In this document: in pieces, positions 17,537 to 25,926 of the stretch | How the letters are laid out: each line of letters begins with the position of its first letter | Position numbering within the stretch: the stretch's first letter is position 1 | From: Magnetospirillum sp. | GTDB lineage: Bacteria > Pseudomonadota > Alphaproteobacteria > CACIAM-22H2 | DNA: 64,000 bases | Assembly: GCA_027532905.1 (NCBI GenBank) | Contig: JAPZUA010000005.1 | Span: 310,001-374,000, forward strand | Direction: 5' to 3' | The notes under the pieces: generated by a model | What the model was told of the DNA's origin: nothing | Database searches by the model: none | What the model saw: only the letters and a program-made list of their open reading frames with translations | Translations under genes and position numbers: made by a program

Positions 17537-18277
17537 GTGGGCCTCTTTAAAATCCTGTTCCCAAACCGTGCGGTCGCGCGCGAAAAACGCGTTGACGTGC
17601 CCGATCTGCTGGCCGACGGCGAGATTGCGAGCGTGCGCGTGCGGCGCAATCCGCGCGCGCGGCGCATCAGCGTGCGCGTGGATGCCAGCGACGGTTCGAT
17701 CGCCCTCACCGTGCCGTGGCACACGAGCGTGGAGCGCGGCATTGGCTTTGTGCGCGGCCAGCGCGATTGGCTGAAGGCGCGCTTGGCGGCCGTGCCCGAC
17801 CGCGTCGAATTCGCCCCCGGCAGCCGGTTTTCGTATCAGGGCCAACCTGTAATGGTCGCACGCGTCGAACGCGGCCCTACGCATCTTGAAGGCGGCATTT
17901 TGCATGTGGCGGGTGCGCCCGAATTTGCCGAACGCCGCGTGCGCGATTGGCTGAAGGCGCAAGCGCGGCGCATGCTCGCCGAAAAATCGCATGCCTTGGC
18001 GGCGACCACGGGGCGCAAAGTTGCGGCCATCCGCATTCGCGACACGCGCACGCGCTGGGGCAGTGCAGCAAGCAACGGCACTTTGGCGTTTTCCTGGCGC
18101 CTCGTGCTGGCACCGCCCGAAGTACTGGACTATGTCGTTGCACATGAAGTGGCGCATCTCACGCACATGAACCATAGCGCCGAATTCTGGGCGCTCGTGG
18201 CTCGCCTGTACCCGGGCTTCGAGCGGCCGCGCCAATGGCTTGCCGCCAACGGTGCGCATTTGCTGCGTCATGGATAG
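17537..18277 (+). CDS. YgjP/DUF45-type M48 family metallopeptidase
   Basis: A 246-residue protein of the YgjP (DUF45) family. It has RRNPRARRISVRVD near the start, typical for this family, and the zinc motif HEVAHLTHMNHSAEFW (HExxH at 203-207 with a further His downstream). RIRDTRTRWGSA is another conserved family segment. GTG 17537 gives the usual length and a typical beginning (GLFKILFP), while ATG 17441 would overlap the divergent aldolase start. Neither has a convincing ribosome site. It is cytoplasmic and the substrate is not known. The next gene overlaps by eight bases. Confidence 0.85.
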   Translation: MGLFKILFPNRAVAREKRVDVPDLLADGEIASVRVRRNPRARRISVRVDASDGSIALTVPWHTSVERGIGFVRGQRDWLKARLAAVPDRVEFAPGSRFSYQGQPVMVARVERGPTHLEGGILHVAGAPEFAERRVRDWLKAQARRMLAEKSHALAATTGRKVAAIRIRDTRTRWGSAASNGTLAFSWRLVLAPPEVLDYVVAHEVAHLTHMNHSAEFWALVARLYPGFERPRQWLAANGAHLLRHG

Positions 18278-19490
18278 CAAAGAGCCCCAGCGCGCCACGC
18301 TCGGCGCCATCGCCCTGCTGACCTCGATGGTCATGCTCGGCCAAATGTCGATCTCGCTCTACATTCCGTCGCTGCCGTCGATGGGCCAAGCGCTGATGGC
18401 CCCGCCCGACCAAGTCAAACTCACGATGACGTTTTATTTGGCCGCACTCGCGCTGGCCCAACTCGTGTGGGGGCCGCTCTCCGACCGGTTCGGACGGCGG
18501 CCGGTGCTGTTCGTCGGCGTGGGCGTCTATCTTGCGGGCACGCTGATGTGTGCGCTCGCCCCCAGCATTGGGATGCTAATTGCCGGGCGCGCTTTGCAGG
18601 GGATCGGGGCGAGCGTGGGCACCACCGTGTCGCGCGCAATCACGCGCGACCGCTACGACCGCGCCGAGGCCGCGCGCGCCCTTGCCTTCATCGGCATGGC
18701 GATGGCGGCGGGGCCGGCGATCGCCCCCGTCATCGGCGGCCAGCTGCAGACCCTGTTCGGCTGGCGTTCGGCGTTTCTGGCGCTGCTCGTGTTCGGCAGT
18801 CTCGTGGGACTCGCGTCGTGGCGGTTCTTGGCCGAGAGCAACCGCAACCTCAACCGCGATGCGCTCGCACCCGCCCATCTGCTGGGTGCCTTCGGGCAAT
18901 TGCTGTCGAGCCGCCTCTATGTCGGCTACACGCTCGTGGGGGCCGGCGCCTTCACTGGGTTGATGGCCTTCACGACCGGCATTCCGTTCATCTTCATCGA
19001 CGTCTACGGCATGTCGCCGGCCATGTTCGGCTTCGTGCCGGCTTTTACGGTCGTCGGCTATTTCTCGGGCTCGCTTACGGCCAGCCGCATGTCGGGGCGT
19101 GTGGCCCCACGGCGCGCGGTTGCCATCGGCACCTCGATTTGTGCGGCCGGCGGCGTGGCGATGGCGGCCGTCGTGCTCGGCGGCCTATCGGCGCCGGCAA
19201 CGCTCGTCGCCCCCATGATGCTATTTATGCTCGGATTCGGCATTGCCCTTCCCAACGCAACGGCGAGTGCCATGCAGCCTTTTGGGCGCATCGCGGGTGC
19301 CGCATCGGCGCTGCAGGGTTTCCTGCAGACCGCCTGCGCGGCCTTGGGCACGCTGATCGTCGCGACCCTCTCGGACGGCACGGCGTGGTCGTTGGCGATG
19401 GGCGTGCTGGGGGGCGGGCTGCTTGCGGCTTCCGGCTATTTCCTGATCGCGCGCCCGGCCGAGCTGCGGCAAGCCGCAGCCGCACCATGA
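18270..19490 (+). CDS. Bcr/CflA-type MFS multidrug efflux transporter, first copy
   Basis: A 406-residue, 12-helix proton-driven exporter of the DHA1 group. The MFS motif GPLSDRFGRRPVL between helices 2 and 3 and the motif in GRALQGIGASVGTTVSRAI are Bcr/CflA-like, as is the helix-1 SISLYIPSLPSMGQAL. Members export bicyclomycin, chloramphenicol, sulfonamides or metabolites. ATG 18270 lies inside the end of the metallopeptidase gene (8-base overlap). It is coupled by ATGA to a second copy. Confidence 0.88.
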   Translation: MDSKEPQRATLGAIALLTSMVMLGQMSISLYIPSLPSMGQALMAPPDQVKLTMTFYLAALALAQLVWGPLSDRFGRRPVLFVGVGVYLAGTLMCALAPSIGMLIAGRALQGIGASVGTTVSRAITRDRYDRAEAARALAFIGMAMAAGPAIAPVIGGQLQTLFGWRSAFLALLVFGSLVGLASWRFLAESNRNLNRDALAPAHLLGAFGQLLSSRLYVGYTLVGAGAFTGLMAFTTGIPFIFIDVYGMSPAMFGFVPAFTVVGYFSGSLTASRMSGRVAPRRAVAIGTSICAAGGVAMAAVVLGGLSAPATLVAPMMLFMLGFGIALPNATASAMQPFGRIAGAASALQGFLQTACAALGTLIVATLSDGTAWSLAMGVLGGGLLAASGYFLIARPAELRQAAAAP

Positions 19491-20713
19491 ACGCTTCGCC
19501 TGCCAGTGCCGGGCATTCGCGCCTGCTTTTCGGGCTGATCATCGGCTTGGTCGCGATCGGGCCGCTCTCGACCGATCTTTATCTGCCGTCGCTGCCCGCC
19601 ATCGGCCAAAGCTTGGGTGCAAACGTGGCGGCCACGCAATTGACGCTGTCGGTTTTTATGGCCGCCTTTGCGCTCGTGCAGCTTGTCTACGGCCCGCTGT
19701 CGGACCGTTTCGGCCGCAGGCCGATCGTGCTTGGCGGTATCGCCCTTTATGTCGTGGCCTCGGCTGCCTGTGCGATCGCGACTTCGATCGAAGCGCTGAT
19801 CGCCGCACGTGCCCTGCAGGCCGCAGGGGCTTGTGCAGGCGTGGTCCTCGGCCGCGCCATCGTGCGCGACGTCTATGGGCGCGAGGGAGCCGCACGCATG
19901 CTCGCCCTTGTGGGCTCGGTCATGGCGTTCGCACCGGCGGCGGGCCCCATCCTCGGCGGCATCGTCGAAGTCAATTTCGGCTGGCGCTGGAATTTCGCGT
20001 TGTTGGTGGCTCTTGCAAGCGCTCTGTTGGCGTTGCTCGCCTTCTATCTGGTCGAGACCAACAAACAGCGCGACCCGACCGCCCTCGAGCTTGGCCGCAT
20101 GCAACGCAACTACGCGACCTTGCTCGGCGACCGGCGCTATCTCGGCTACGCGCTGTGCGTGGCGTTCGGCTATGGCGGCTTGTTTGCGTTCATCTCGGGC
20201 TCGTCCTTCGTGCTGATCGGCGATCTTGGCCTCGCACCCGACACGTTCAGCTATTTCTTCGCCGCCTGCGTCGTCGGCTATTTCACGGGTGCGCAATTGG
20301 CCGCACATCTCACGCTGCGGCTCGGCATCGACCGCATGCTGATTTTCGCGACGAGCATCAAGCTGCTGGGCGGGGCGGGCATGCTGGCAGCAACGCTCGC
20401 CGGTGCAGTCACGGCCGACATCGTTGGGGCGGCGTTCCTCGTCGGACCAATGGCGTTCTATATGTGCGGCATGGGCATGGGCATGCCCAACGGCCAGGGC
20501 GGGGCGCTCGGCCCCTATCCGCATATGGCGGGCGCCGCTTCGGCGCTGATGGGCTTCCTGCAGATGGCGTGTGCGGCCCTCGTGGGCATCGCGTTCGGCC
20601 ATCTGCACGACGGCACGCCGCTCGCCCTTGCGGGCCTTGTGATGTTCTGTGCCGTCGCCGTCGCGGCCAGCCTGTTCTTTCTCGTGCGACCGGGTGCGAA
20701 ACGAATCAACTAA
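19487..20713 (+). CDS. Bcr/CflA-type MFS multidrug efflux transporter, second copy
   Basis: A 408-residue paralogue of the preceding pump, starting at ATG 19487 in an ATGA overlap. Landmarks are STDLYLPSLPAIGQSLG in helix 1, GPLSDRFGRRPIVLGG, and RALQAAGACAGVVLGRAIVRD. The two copies are clearly diverged, so substrates may differ or the proteins may cooperate. The stop overlaps the convergent lipoprotein stop. Confidence 0.88.
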   Translation: MNASPASAGHSRLLFGLIIGLVAIGPLSTDLYLPSLPAIGQSLGANVAATQLTLSVFMAAFALVQLVYGPLSDRFGRRPIVLGGIALYVVASAACAIATSIEALIAARALQAAGACAGVVLGRAIVRDVYGREGAARMLALVGSVMAFAPAAGPILGGIVEVNFGWRWNFALLVALASALLALLAFYLVETNKQRDPTALELGRMQRNYATLLGDRRYLGYALCVAFGYGGLFAFISGSSFVLIGDLGLAPDTFSYFFAACVVGYFTGAQLAAHLTLRLGIDRMLIFATSIKLLGGAGMLAATLAGAVTADIVGAAFLVGPMAFYMCGMGMGMPNGQGGALGPYPHMAGAASALMGFLQMACAALVGIAFGHLHDGTPLALAGLVMFCAVAVAASLFFLVRPGAKRIN

Positions 20714-21147
20714 AGCTCGGGCTTGGGCGCTTTCAGCATCGAGGTCGTCGAGGTCACGGTCTGGTTCGTGACCCCATAAGCCAAGGTGCGGCCGACAGCG
20801 TCGAGGGCCAGGATCTCGGTACGAATCTCAAAGCGCTGGCGCTCGCCCGGGCACACGCCGCGGTATCCTGCAATGGCACCCTCGGCAAGCCGCGTCGAAC
20901 CGGCATCGAATTCGTAGTCCAGCGGTGCGCTGAACAGTACGCCGACATTCTGGAAACGCACGCGGTAGCGCACCGTGCCGACCGGCACACGGCCGAGCTC
21001 GATCGCCGGCGACAGGCCCTGCGAGCACAGATTGTCGGCCGTCAACGTGCTTTTGACGTCGAGGCGCGGCAAGGCCCCGGCAGGAGCCGGACCCTGGCAG
21101 GCCGCCAAGCCCAGCAGGGCCGCACAGGTTGCAAGGCGAGAAAACAT
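20710..21147 (-). CDS. Putative lipoprotein
   Basis: A 145-residue precursor with a lipoprotein signal: MFSRLATCAALLGLAAC, cleavage before Cys17 of the LAAC lipobox. The mature part is mainly beta-strand in character (GTVRYRVRFQNVGVLFSAPL, two further cysteines) and carries no domain I recognise. ATG 21147 is chosen because it yields the signal peptide directly. It is probably attached to the outer membrane periplasmic face. Confidence 0.7.
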   Translation of the reverse strand: MFSRLATCAALLGLAACQGPAPAGALPRLDVKSTLTADNLCSQGLSPAIELGRVPVGTVRYRVRFQNVGVLFSAPLDYEFDAGSTRLAEGAIAGYRGVCPGERQRFEIRTEILALDAVGRTLAYGVTNQTVTSTTSMLKAPKPEL

Positions 21148-21217
21148 CACTGTCGATACTCCCGTTCGAGCCCCATTTGGCCCCAAGCGCCGCTTTTGCG
21201 CAACTTCAGGCCCCGGT

Positions 21218-21871
21218 CTACGCACCGAACCCCAGCCCTTGCAGCACATTGCCGAGCGTTTGCACCCCGAACCCGATCCAGATCGTGCCGGTCTGGCGCA
21301 CGATCACCCCCAGCAGCAGCGCATAGAGCAAGGCAAGGCCGCTCAACAGGGCAAGTGTGGCCGGATCGAACTCGATCAGCGCAATCCAGGCCGGCCACTG
21401 GATCGCCACGAACAAAACGGCCTGCAGGAAATTGGCGCGACCGAAGCCGTAGCGGCGGGCAAGTTCCTTGAGCAGCACGCCGCGAAACAGAAACTCCTCG
21501 CACAGGGCCGCAAACGCGATGCCGACCATCGAGGCCGCCAACGTCGGCACCGGCAGGGCCGGGATCGCGATCCAGGGTGCGCCCATCGCCACGTCGTAGA
21601 GGCGCGCGGCACCAAGATAGCCAAGCCCGAGTGCCAGCCCTAGCCAAGGACGAACACCGGGGCGCTGGTCGATGGCCACACGCGGATCGACGCGCTCGAA
21701 GCGGATCAGCCATACGAGCGGCAGGAGGAGCCAAATCGCCAAACGCCAAAGATCGGCGATCAGACGCACCGTGCTGGGCTGGTCGGCGGCGGCATCAGTC
21801 CACGGGATCAGCAGGATCCGGGCGATCCAGACGACGAAAAAAACGCCGAGGAACGCCCATAAAAAGCGCAA
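21218..21871 (-). CDS. CPBP/Abi-family membrane protein with altered active site
   Basis: A 217-residue protein with about six to seven membrane segments from the CPBP intramembrane protease family. Motif 1 is present as EEFLFRG. In motifs 2 and 3, usually FxxxH and HxxxN/D, the histidines are replaced by glutamine: FVAIQW (CAG) and VQTLGN (CAA). That predicts loss of, or a change in, proteolytic activity. The start is TTG 21871 with no clear ribosome site, so the N-terminus is uncertain. It lies downstream of the SDHAF4-like gene on the same strand. Confidence 0.75.
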   Translation of the reverse strand: MRFLWAFLGVFFVVWIARILLIPWTDAAADQPSTVRLIADLWRLAIWLLLPLVWLIRFERVDPRVAIDQRPGVRPWLGLALGLGYLGAARLYDVAMGAPWIAIPALPVPTLAASMVGIAFAALCEEFLFRGVLLKELARRYGFGRANFLQAVLFVAIQWPAWIALIEFDPATLALLSGLALLYALLLGVIVRQTGTIWIGFGVQTLGNVLQGLGFGA

Positions 21872-21908
21872 AGCCGGCCCAGTCGGTGCGGCGGCTTGTG
21901 CGGCGGGG

Positions 21909-22064
21909 CTAGAAATCGACGCAGCGCCCGCCCCGCTCCCAATCGCCGTAGCGCGTGGGCTCGGGGCCCTTTGGCCCGCCTATTTCGGCAGGTTTGGGCG
22001 TCAGCTTTTCGGCCGCAGGTGCGGGTTCGGGCGGTTTCGCGTCGGTTTCGGGCGTCTCGGTCAT
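21909..22064 (-). CDS. DUF1674 / SDHAF4-type succinate dehydrogenase assembly factor
   Basis: A 51-residue protein, easily missed because of its size. The charged, proline-rich N-terminus is followed by the strongly conserved C-terminal signature GPEPTRYGDWERGGRCVDF. In mitochondria and alphaproteobacteria this family (SDHAF4, Sdh8) binds flavinated SdhA and promotes its assembly with SdhB. It is about 10 kb from sdhCDAB rather than in the operon. It is divergent from htpX, with 75 bases between the starts. Confidence 0.88.
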   Translation of the reverse strand: MTETPETDAKPPEPAPAAEKLTPKPAEIGGPKGPEPTRYGDWERGGRCVDF

Positions 22065-22139
22065 GGCCAAAGATATGCGGCCTTTGGGCCCGGCGGGCAA
22101 GACTTGAACGTGCGCCTTCGCCTGCTTATTTGCTGAGAC

Positions 22140-23051
22140 ATGAATTACGCCAAAACCGCGATCATGTTGGCCGGCATGACCGGCTTGTTCCTGGCCATCG
22201 GCTTCATGCTCGGCGGCGAGGGCGGCATGCTGCTGGCCCTGCTGTTCGCCGCAGGCATGAACCTGTTTGCCTACTGGAACTCGGATAAGATGGTGCTGCG
22301 CATGTACGGCGCGCACGAGGTCTCGCCCGAGCAAGCGCCCGGCTTCCATCGCATCGTCGCCAATCTGGCGGCCAATGCGGGCCTGCCGATGCCCAAAGTG
22401 TTTCTGATCGACGATGCGCAGCCCAACGCCTTTGCCACCGGCCGCAACCCCGAAAACGCGGCCGTTGCGGCAACCAAGGGCCTGCTCGAGATCCTCGACG
22501 AGCGCGAAGTGGCCGCCGTGATGGCGCACGAGCTCGCGCACGTCAAAAACCGCGACACGCTGACGATGACCGTGACGGCCACGCTTGCCGGTGCCATCGG
22601 CATGCTCGCCAATTTCGCGATGCTGTTCGGCGGCAATCGCGAGCGCGGCGGGATCGGCATTGCGGGCACGCTGGTGATGATGGTTTTGGCGCCATTGGCG
22701 GCAAGTCTTGTGCAGATGGCGATCAGCCGATCGCGCGAATACGAGGCCGACCGGATTGGGGCCGAGATGTGCGGCGACCCGATGGCTTTGGCCTCGGCAC
22801 TCGCCAAAATCTCCAGAGGCGTGCATCAAATCCCGAGCGATACGGCCGAGCGAAACCCGGCGACCGCCCATATGTTCATCATGAACCCGCTGTCGGGTGC
22901 GCGGATGGACAATCTGTTCTCGACGCATCCCAATCCCGCCAACCGCATCGAAGCGCTGACGGCGCAAGCCCAGGCCATGGGTGGGTCCAGGAGTGGGATT
23001 ACGAGCGGTTTTGCGCCGGCCGCACCGCGTCGCCGCGGGCCCTGGGGTTAA
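22140..23051 (+). CDS. htpX: Protease HtpX homologue
   Basis: A 303-residue membrane zinc protease for quality control of misfolded inner-membrane proteins. There are two N-terminal helices (residues 5-45), the zinc motif HELAH at 130-134 followed by VKNRDT, a further hydrophobic pair near 150-195, and the third ligand glutamate in [23 protein letters not shown] near the C-terminus is also typical of HtpX. Length is normal. ATG 22140 opens the gene. Confidence 0.95.
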   Translation: MNYAKTAIMLAGMTGLFLAIGFMLGGEGGMLLALLFAAGMNLFAYWNSDKMVLRMYGAHEVSPEQAPGFHRIVANLAANAGLPMPKVFLIDDAQPNAFATGRNPENAAVAATKGLLEILDEREVAAVMAHELAHVKNRDTLTMTVTATLAGAIGMLANFAMLFGGNRERGGIGIAGTLVMMVLAPLAASLVQMAISRSREYEADRIGAEMCGDPMALASALAKISRGVHQIPSDTAERNPATAHMFIMNPLSGARMDNLFSTHPNPANRIEALTAQAQAMGGSRSGITSGFAPAAPRRRGPWG

Positions 23052-23066
23052 GTCTGGGAGGGTAGC

Positions 23067-23234
23067 TTAAAGCCCGCCTGCGACCGGCAGGTTGGCGGGA
23101 TCCGGCCGGTCGGCTCGCGCGATCGCCACTCCGCCCACAATCAAGACCAACGCCAACAAAAGCGCCTGAATGCGGCTCAAGGCGCGCGGCCGGCGCGAAG
23201 GTTGGGCAAGATGCTGCGGGGCGATGTCGGTCAT
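23067..23234 (-). CDS. Small single-pass membrane protein
   Basis: A 55-residue protein starting at ATG 23234: a polar, basic N-terminus, one membrane helix (IQALLLALVLIVGGVAIA), and a short tail, PDPANLPVAGGL. No known family. It converges on htpX with a 15-base gap. About 160 bases without features separate it from the carbamoyltransferase. Confidence 0.45.
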   Translation of the reverse strand: MTDIAPQHLAQPSRRPRALSRIQALLLALVLIVGGVAIARADRPDPANLPVAGGL

Positions 23235-23396
23235 GGCGGTCCATCCGAGACGCTGTATAAACTGGCATTCGCTTGGAGAACGCAAGCCCCCAAACGCCTA
23301 TTCCACAACAATCTCCGATTCATTTTTTGTGCCGCACGCGGGCACTTCAACCGCTAGCGGGGCAAAGCCGCGCGACCCGCGAAAGCTTGAATCCGC

Positions 23397-25232
23397 CTAA
23401 TCGAGCTCGAATTCGTCTTTGTAATCGAGCTTGAGGGCCGGATCCTGCGCCTCTTTGACGAGATAGCAATTCCCCACGGCCAAGCGCTCGATCTCGGAGC
23501 CCATGAAGCAGCGGAACGCGTCTTCGGGGCTGCCGACGATCGGCTCGCCGCGTACATTGAAGCTCGTATTGACGATGACCGGGCAGCCAGTGCGCGCTTT
23601 GAAGGCCGAAATCAACGCGTGGTAACGCGGATTGGTGTCGGAATGGACGGTCTGGATGCGCGCCGAATAATCGACATGCGTGACGGCCGGAATGTCCGAG
23701 CGCGGCACATTAAGCTTGTCGATGCCGAACAAAGCCTGCTCGGCTTGCGTCATGGCGCGGCGGCGCTTTTCGACCACGTCGGCGACCAGCAGCATGTAGG
23801 GCGAATCGCCGTCGAGCTCAAACCAGTCGGCTACGTCCTCGCGCAACACCGAGGGTGCAAACGGGCGGAAGCTTTCCCGGTACTTGACCCGCAGATTGAG
23901 GGTTTTCTGCATGGCCGGGCTGCGCGCATCGCCCAAGATCGAGCGCCCGCCAAGTGCGCGCGGCCCGAATTCCATGCGGCCCTGGAACCAGCCCAGCGCC
24001 AATCCGTCGGCCAAATCGCCCGCCGCCCGTTCGACAAGTGCGCTCTCGTTCAGCACCTCGAACTTGGCGCCTACCGCGGCGAGGCGCTTTTCGATGTCGG
24101 CTTGCGCGAATTCGGGGCCGAGATAGGCCCCCTGCATCGTGTCGGTCGTACCGTTGGCCGTGCGCGCCCCGCCTTTGAACAAATGGTAGCCCGCAAGTGC
24201 CGCCCCGAGTGCCCCGCCTGCATCGCCCGACGCCGGCTGGATCCACAGGTTTTTCCATTTGCCGTCGCGCAGGATCTTGCCATTGGCCACGCAATTGAGG
24301 GCGACCCCGCCGGCTAGGCACAAATTTTCCATACCGGTTTCGGCCTGCAGGCTGCGCGTGAGCCGCAACACCGCCTCTTCGAGAACCGCCTGCACCGAAG
24401 CCGCCAAATCCATGTGCCGCTGGTCGAGGCGCTGTTCGGGCTGGCGCCGGGGTGCGCCGAACAACGCATCGAACTTCGCGTTGGTCATGGTGAGGCCGGT
24501 GCAATAGTCGAAATAATCCATATTGAGACGGAAGCTGCCGTCGGCTTTGAGATCGAGCACATGGTCGAGGATCGTTTGCGCAAAGCGCGGCGTGCCGTAG
24601 GGGGCAAGCCCCATGACCTTGTATTCGCCGGAATTGACCTTGAAGCCCGTATAGTAGGTGAAGGCCGAATAGAGCAGCCCCAGCGAATGCGGGAAATGGA
24701 TCTCGCGCACCATTTCCAACGTATTCCCGCGCCCGATGCCGACCGACGTGGTCGCCCATTCGCCCACACCGTCCATCGTGAGCACCAAAGCCTCTTCGAA
24801 CGGCGACGGGAAAAACGCCGACGCCGCGTGGCTTTGATGGTGCTCGGCGAAAAGCAATTTGGATTCCCAGTCGAAGCCGGGTGCGGCCTTCGCAAGTTCG
24901 TCCGACAACAGCTTTTTCTGGAACAGCTTTTCCTTGAGCCACACCGGAATCGCCATGCGGAACGATGTGAAGCCGCGCGGTGCGAACGCAAGATAGGTCT
25001 CGAGCAGTCGCTCGAACTTCAAGAACGGCTTGTCGTAGAAGGCAACATGGTCGATCTGGTCGAGCGCGATCCCGGCTTCAGCCAAGCAATATTCGATCGC
25101 GTGCACGGGATAGCGCGCATCGTGCTTCTTGCGCGTGAAACGCTCTTCTTGCGCGGCCGCCACGATGCGCCCGTCGACGACGAGGGCGGCCGCCGAGTCG
25201 TGGTAGAACGCCGAAAGACCGAGAATGCGCAT
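23397..25232 (-). CDS. Carbamoyltransferase, NodU/TobZ-like
   Basis: A 611-residue O-carbamoyltransferase that uses carbamoyl phosphate and ATP to carbamoylate a hydroxyl, usually on a sugar or natural product. The N-terminal Kae1-like domain has HDSAAALVVDG and the metal-binding EHHQSHAASAFF. MDGVGEWATTS and the phosphate loops follow. The C-terminal YrdC-like part carries FGPRALGGRSILGDAR and NTSFNVRGEPIV. Two small genes, DUF5989 and SxtJ, lie immediately upstream on the same strand, a known association. The acceptor is probably a surface sugar, which is inference from the nearby carbohydrate genes. Confidence 0.92.
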   Translation of the reverse strand: MRILGLSAFYHDSAAALVVDGRIVAAAQEERFTRKKHDARYPVHAIEYCLAEAGIALDQIDHVAFYDKPFLKFERLLETYLAFAPRGFTSFRMAIPVWLKEKLFQKKLLSDELAKAAPGFDWESKLLFAEHHQSHAASAFFPSPFEEALVLTMDGVGEWATTSVGIGRGNTLEMVREIHFPHSLGLLYSAFTYYTGFKVNSGEYKVMGLAPYGTPRFAQTILDHVLDLKADGSFRLNMDYFDYCTGLTMTNAKFDALFGAPRRQPEQRLDQRHMDLAASVQAVLEEAVLRLTRSLQAETGMENLCLAGGVALNCVANGKILRDGKWKNLWIQPASGDAGGALGAALAGYHLFKGGARTANGTTDTMQGAYLGPEFAQADIEKRLAAVGAKFEVLNESALVERAAGDLADGLALGWFQGRMEFGPRALGGRSILGDARSPAMQKTLNLRVKYRESFRPFAPSVLREDVADWFELDGDSPYMLLVADVVEKRRRAMTQAEQALFGIDKLNVPRSDIPAVTHVDYSARIQTVHSDTNPRYHALISAFKARTGCPVIVNTSFNVRGEPIVGSPEDAFRCFMGSEIERLAVGNCYLVKEAQDPALKLDYKDEFELD

Positions 25233-25233
25233 T

Positions 25234-25386
25234 CTAGAACAGCGTGTAGATGAAGGGGGCGATGGCGCTACCCTTGGTCAGCACGATGAGTCCGCCGAAC
25301 AGCGCCATCATCGCGACGATCGGCAGCAGCCAGAATTTCTTGCGCACGCGCATGAACAGCCAGAGTTCCTTGATCAGCGACAGCAT
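25234..25386 (-). CDS. DUF5989 small membrane protein
   Basis: A 50-residue protein between the carbamoyltransferase and SxtJ genes. It starts MLSLIKELWLFMRVRKKFW, then one membrane helix (LLPIVAMMALFGGLIVL), then TKGSAIAPFIYTLF. This matches the DUF5989 pattern of tiny proteins regularly found beside NodU-type carbamoyltransferases and SxtJ. It is probably a membrane accessory. The stop lies one base from the carbamoyltransferase start. Confidence 0.82.
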   Translation of the reverse strand: MLSLIKELWLFMRVRKKFWLLPIVAMMALFGGLIVLTKGSAIAPFIYTLF

Positions 25387-25399
25387 CGGCCCTCGGTCC

Positions 25400-25834
25400 T
25401 CAAAACTGCTGTTTCATCGAATCGGGTGCCGGCCCCGGCGGATCGCGCGGCAGCCAGTAGCTCGGTGCGTCGGGCTCCAGGCGCTTGCGCAGGAAATCCT
25501 TGCCGGCAAGCCGCATCACCACGCCGATCGGTGTGACGACCAGAAAAAACAAGAGCGCCATCGTCAGCGGATTCATGACCGCATAAAGCAGCAGGGCGAA
25601 CTTCATCCACAGCCGATTGAGCGGCGCGAGGATCCGCGGCACGAGCAACGCGGCCGCCAAAAACGTTGCTGCGCCCGCGAACCAATAGAGCGCCCAAGCG
25701 TGGCCCGTGTAGAGCTTCACGCCGCCGACGAGCGCGAAAAAGCCGGTGAACACGAAGCCGAAGCTGCGATCGCTCGAGCCTTGCAGATCTTCGTCGCGCG
25801 CGTAATCTTCGTGGGTGCCGGAGGGCTTCGCCAT
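25400..25834 (-). CDS. SxtJ-family membrane protein
   Basis: A 144-residue protein with about three to four membrane helices. SDRSFGFVFTGFFALVGGVK near the N-terminus, NRLWMKFALLLYAVMNPLTMA in part, and FLRKRLEPDAPSYWLPR near the C-terminus are typical of the SxtJ family, named from the saxitoxin cluster, where it sits beside the carbamoyltransferase SxtI. Its biochemical role is unknown. It is first gene of a three-gene minus-strand operon, with 13 bases before DUF5989 and 92 bases of divergent promoter space to the SGNH gene. Confidence 0.85.
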   Translation of the reverse strand: MAKPSGTHEDYARDEDLQGSSDRSFGFVFTGFFALVGGVKLYTGHAWALYWFAGAATFLAAALLVPRILAPLNRLWMKFALLLYAVMNPLTMALLFFLVVTPIGVVMRLAGKDFLRKRLEPDAPSYWLPRDPPGPAPDSMKQQF

Positions 25835-25926
25835 GCTAAAACGCCTAGGGTTCGAATCGCGCGGATACTAGACCCCGACCAGGGGGCCTGCCAGCGAAAA
25901 TATCCACGAAAAGACAGAGGGTTGGC

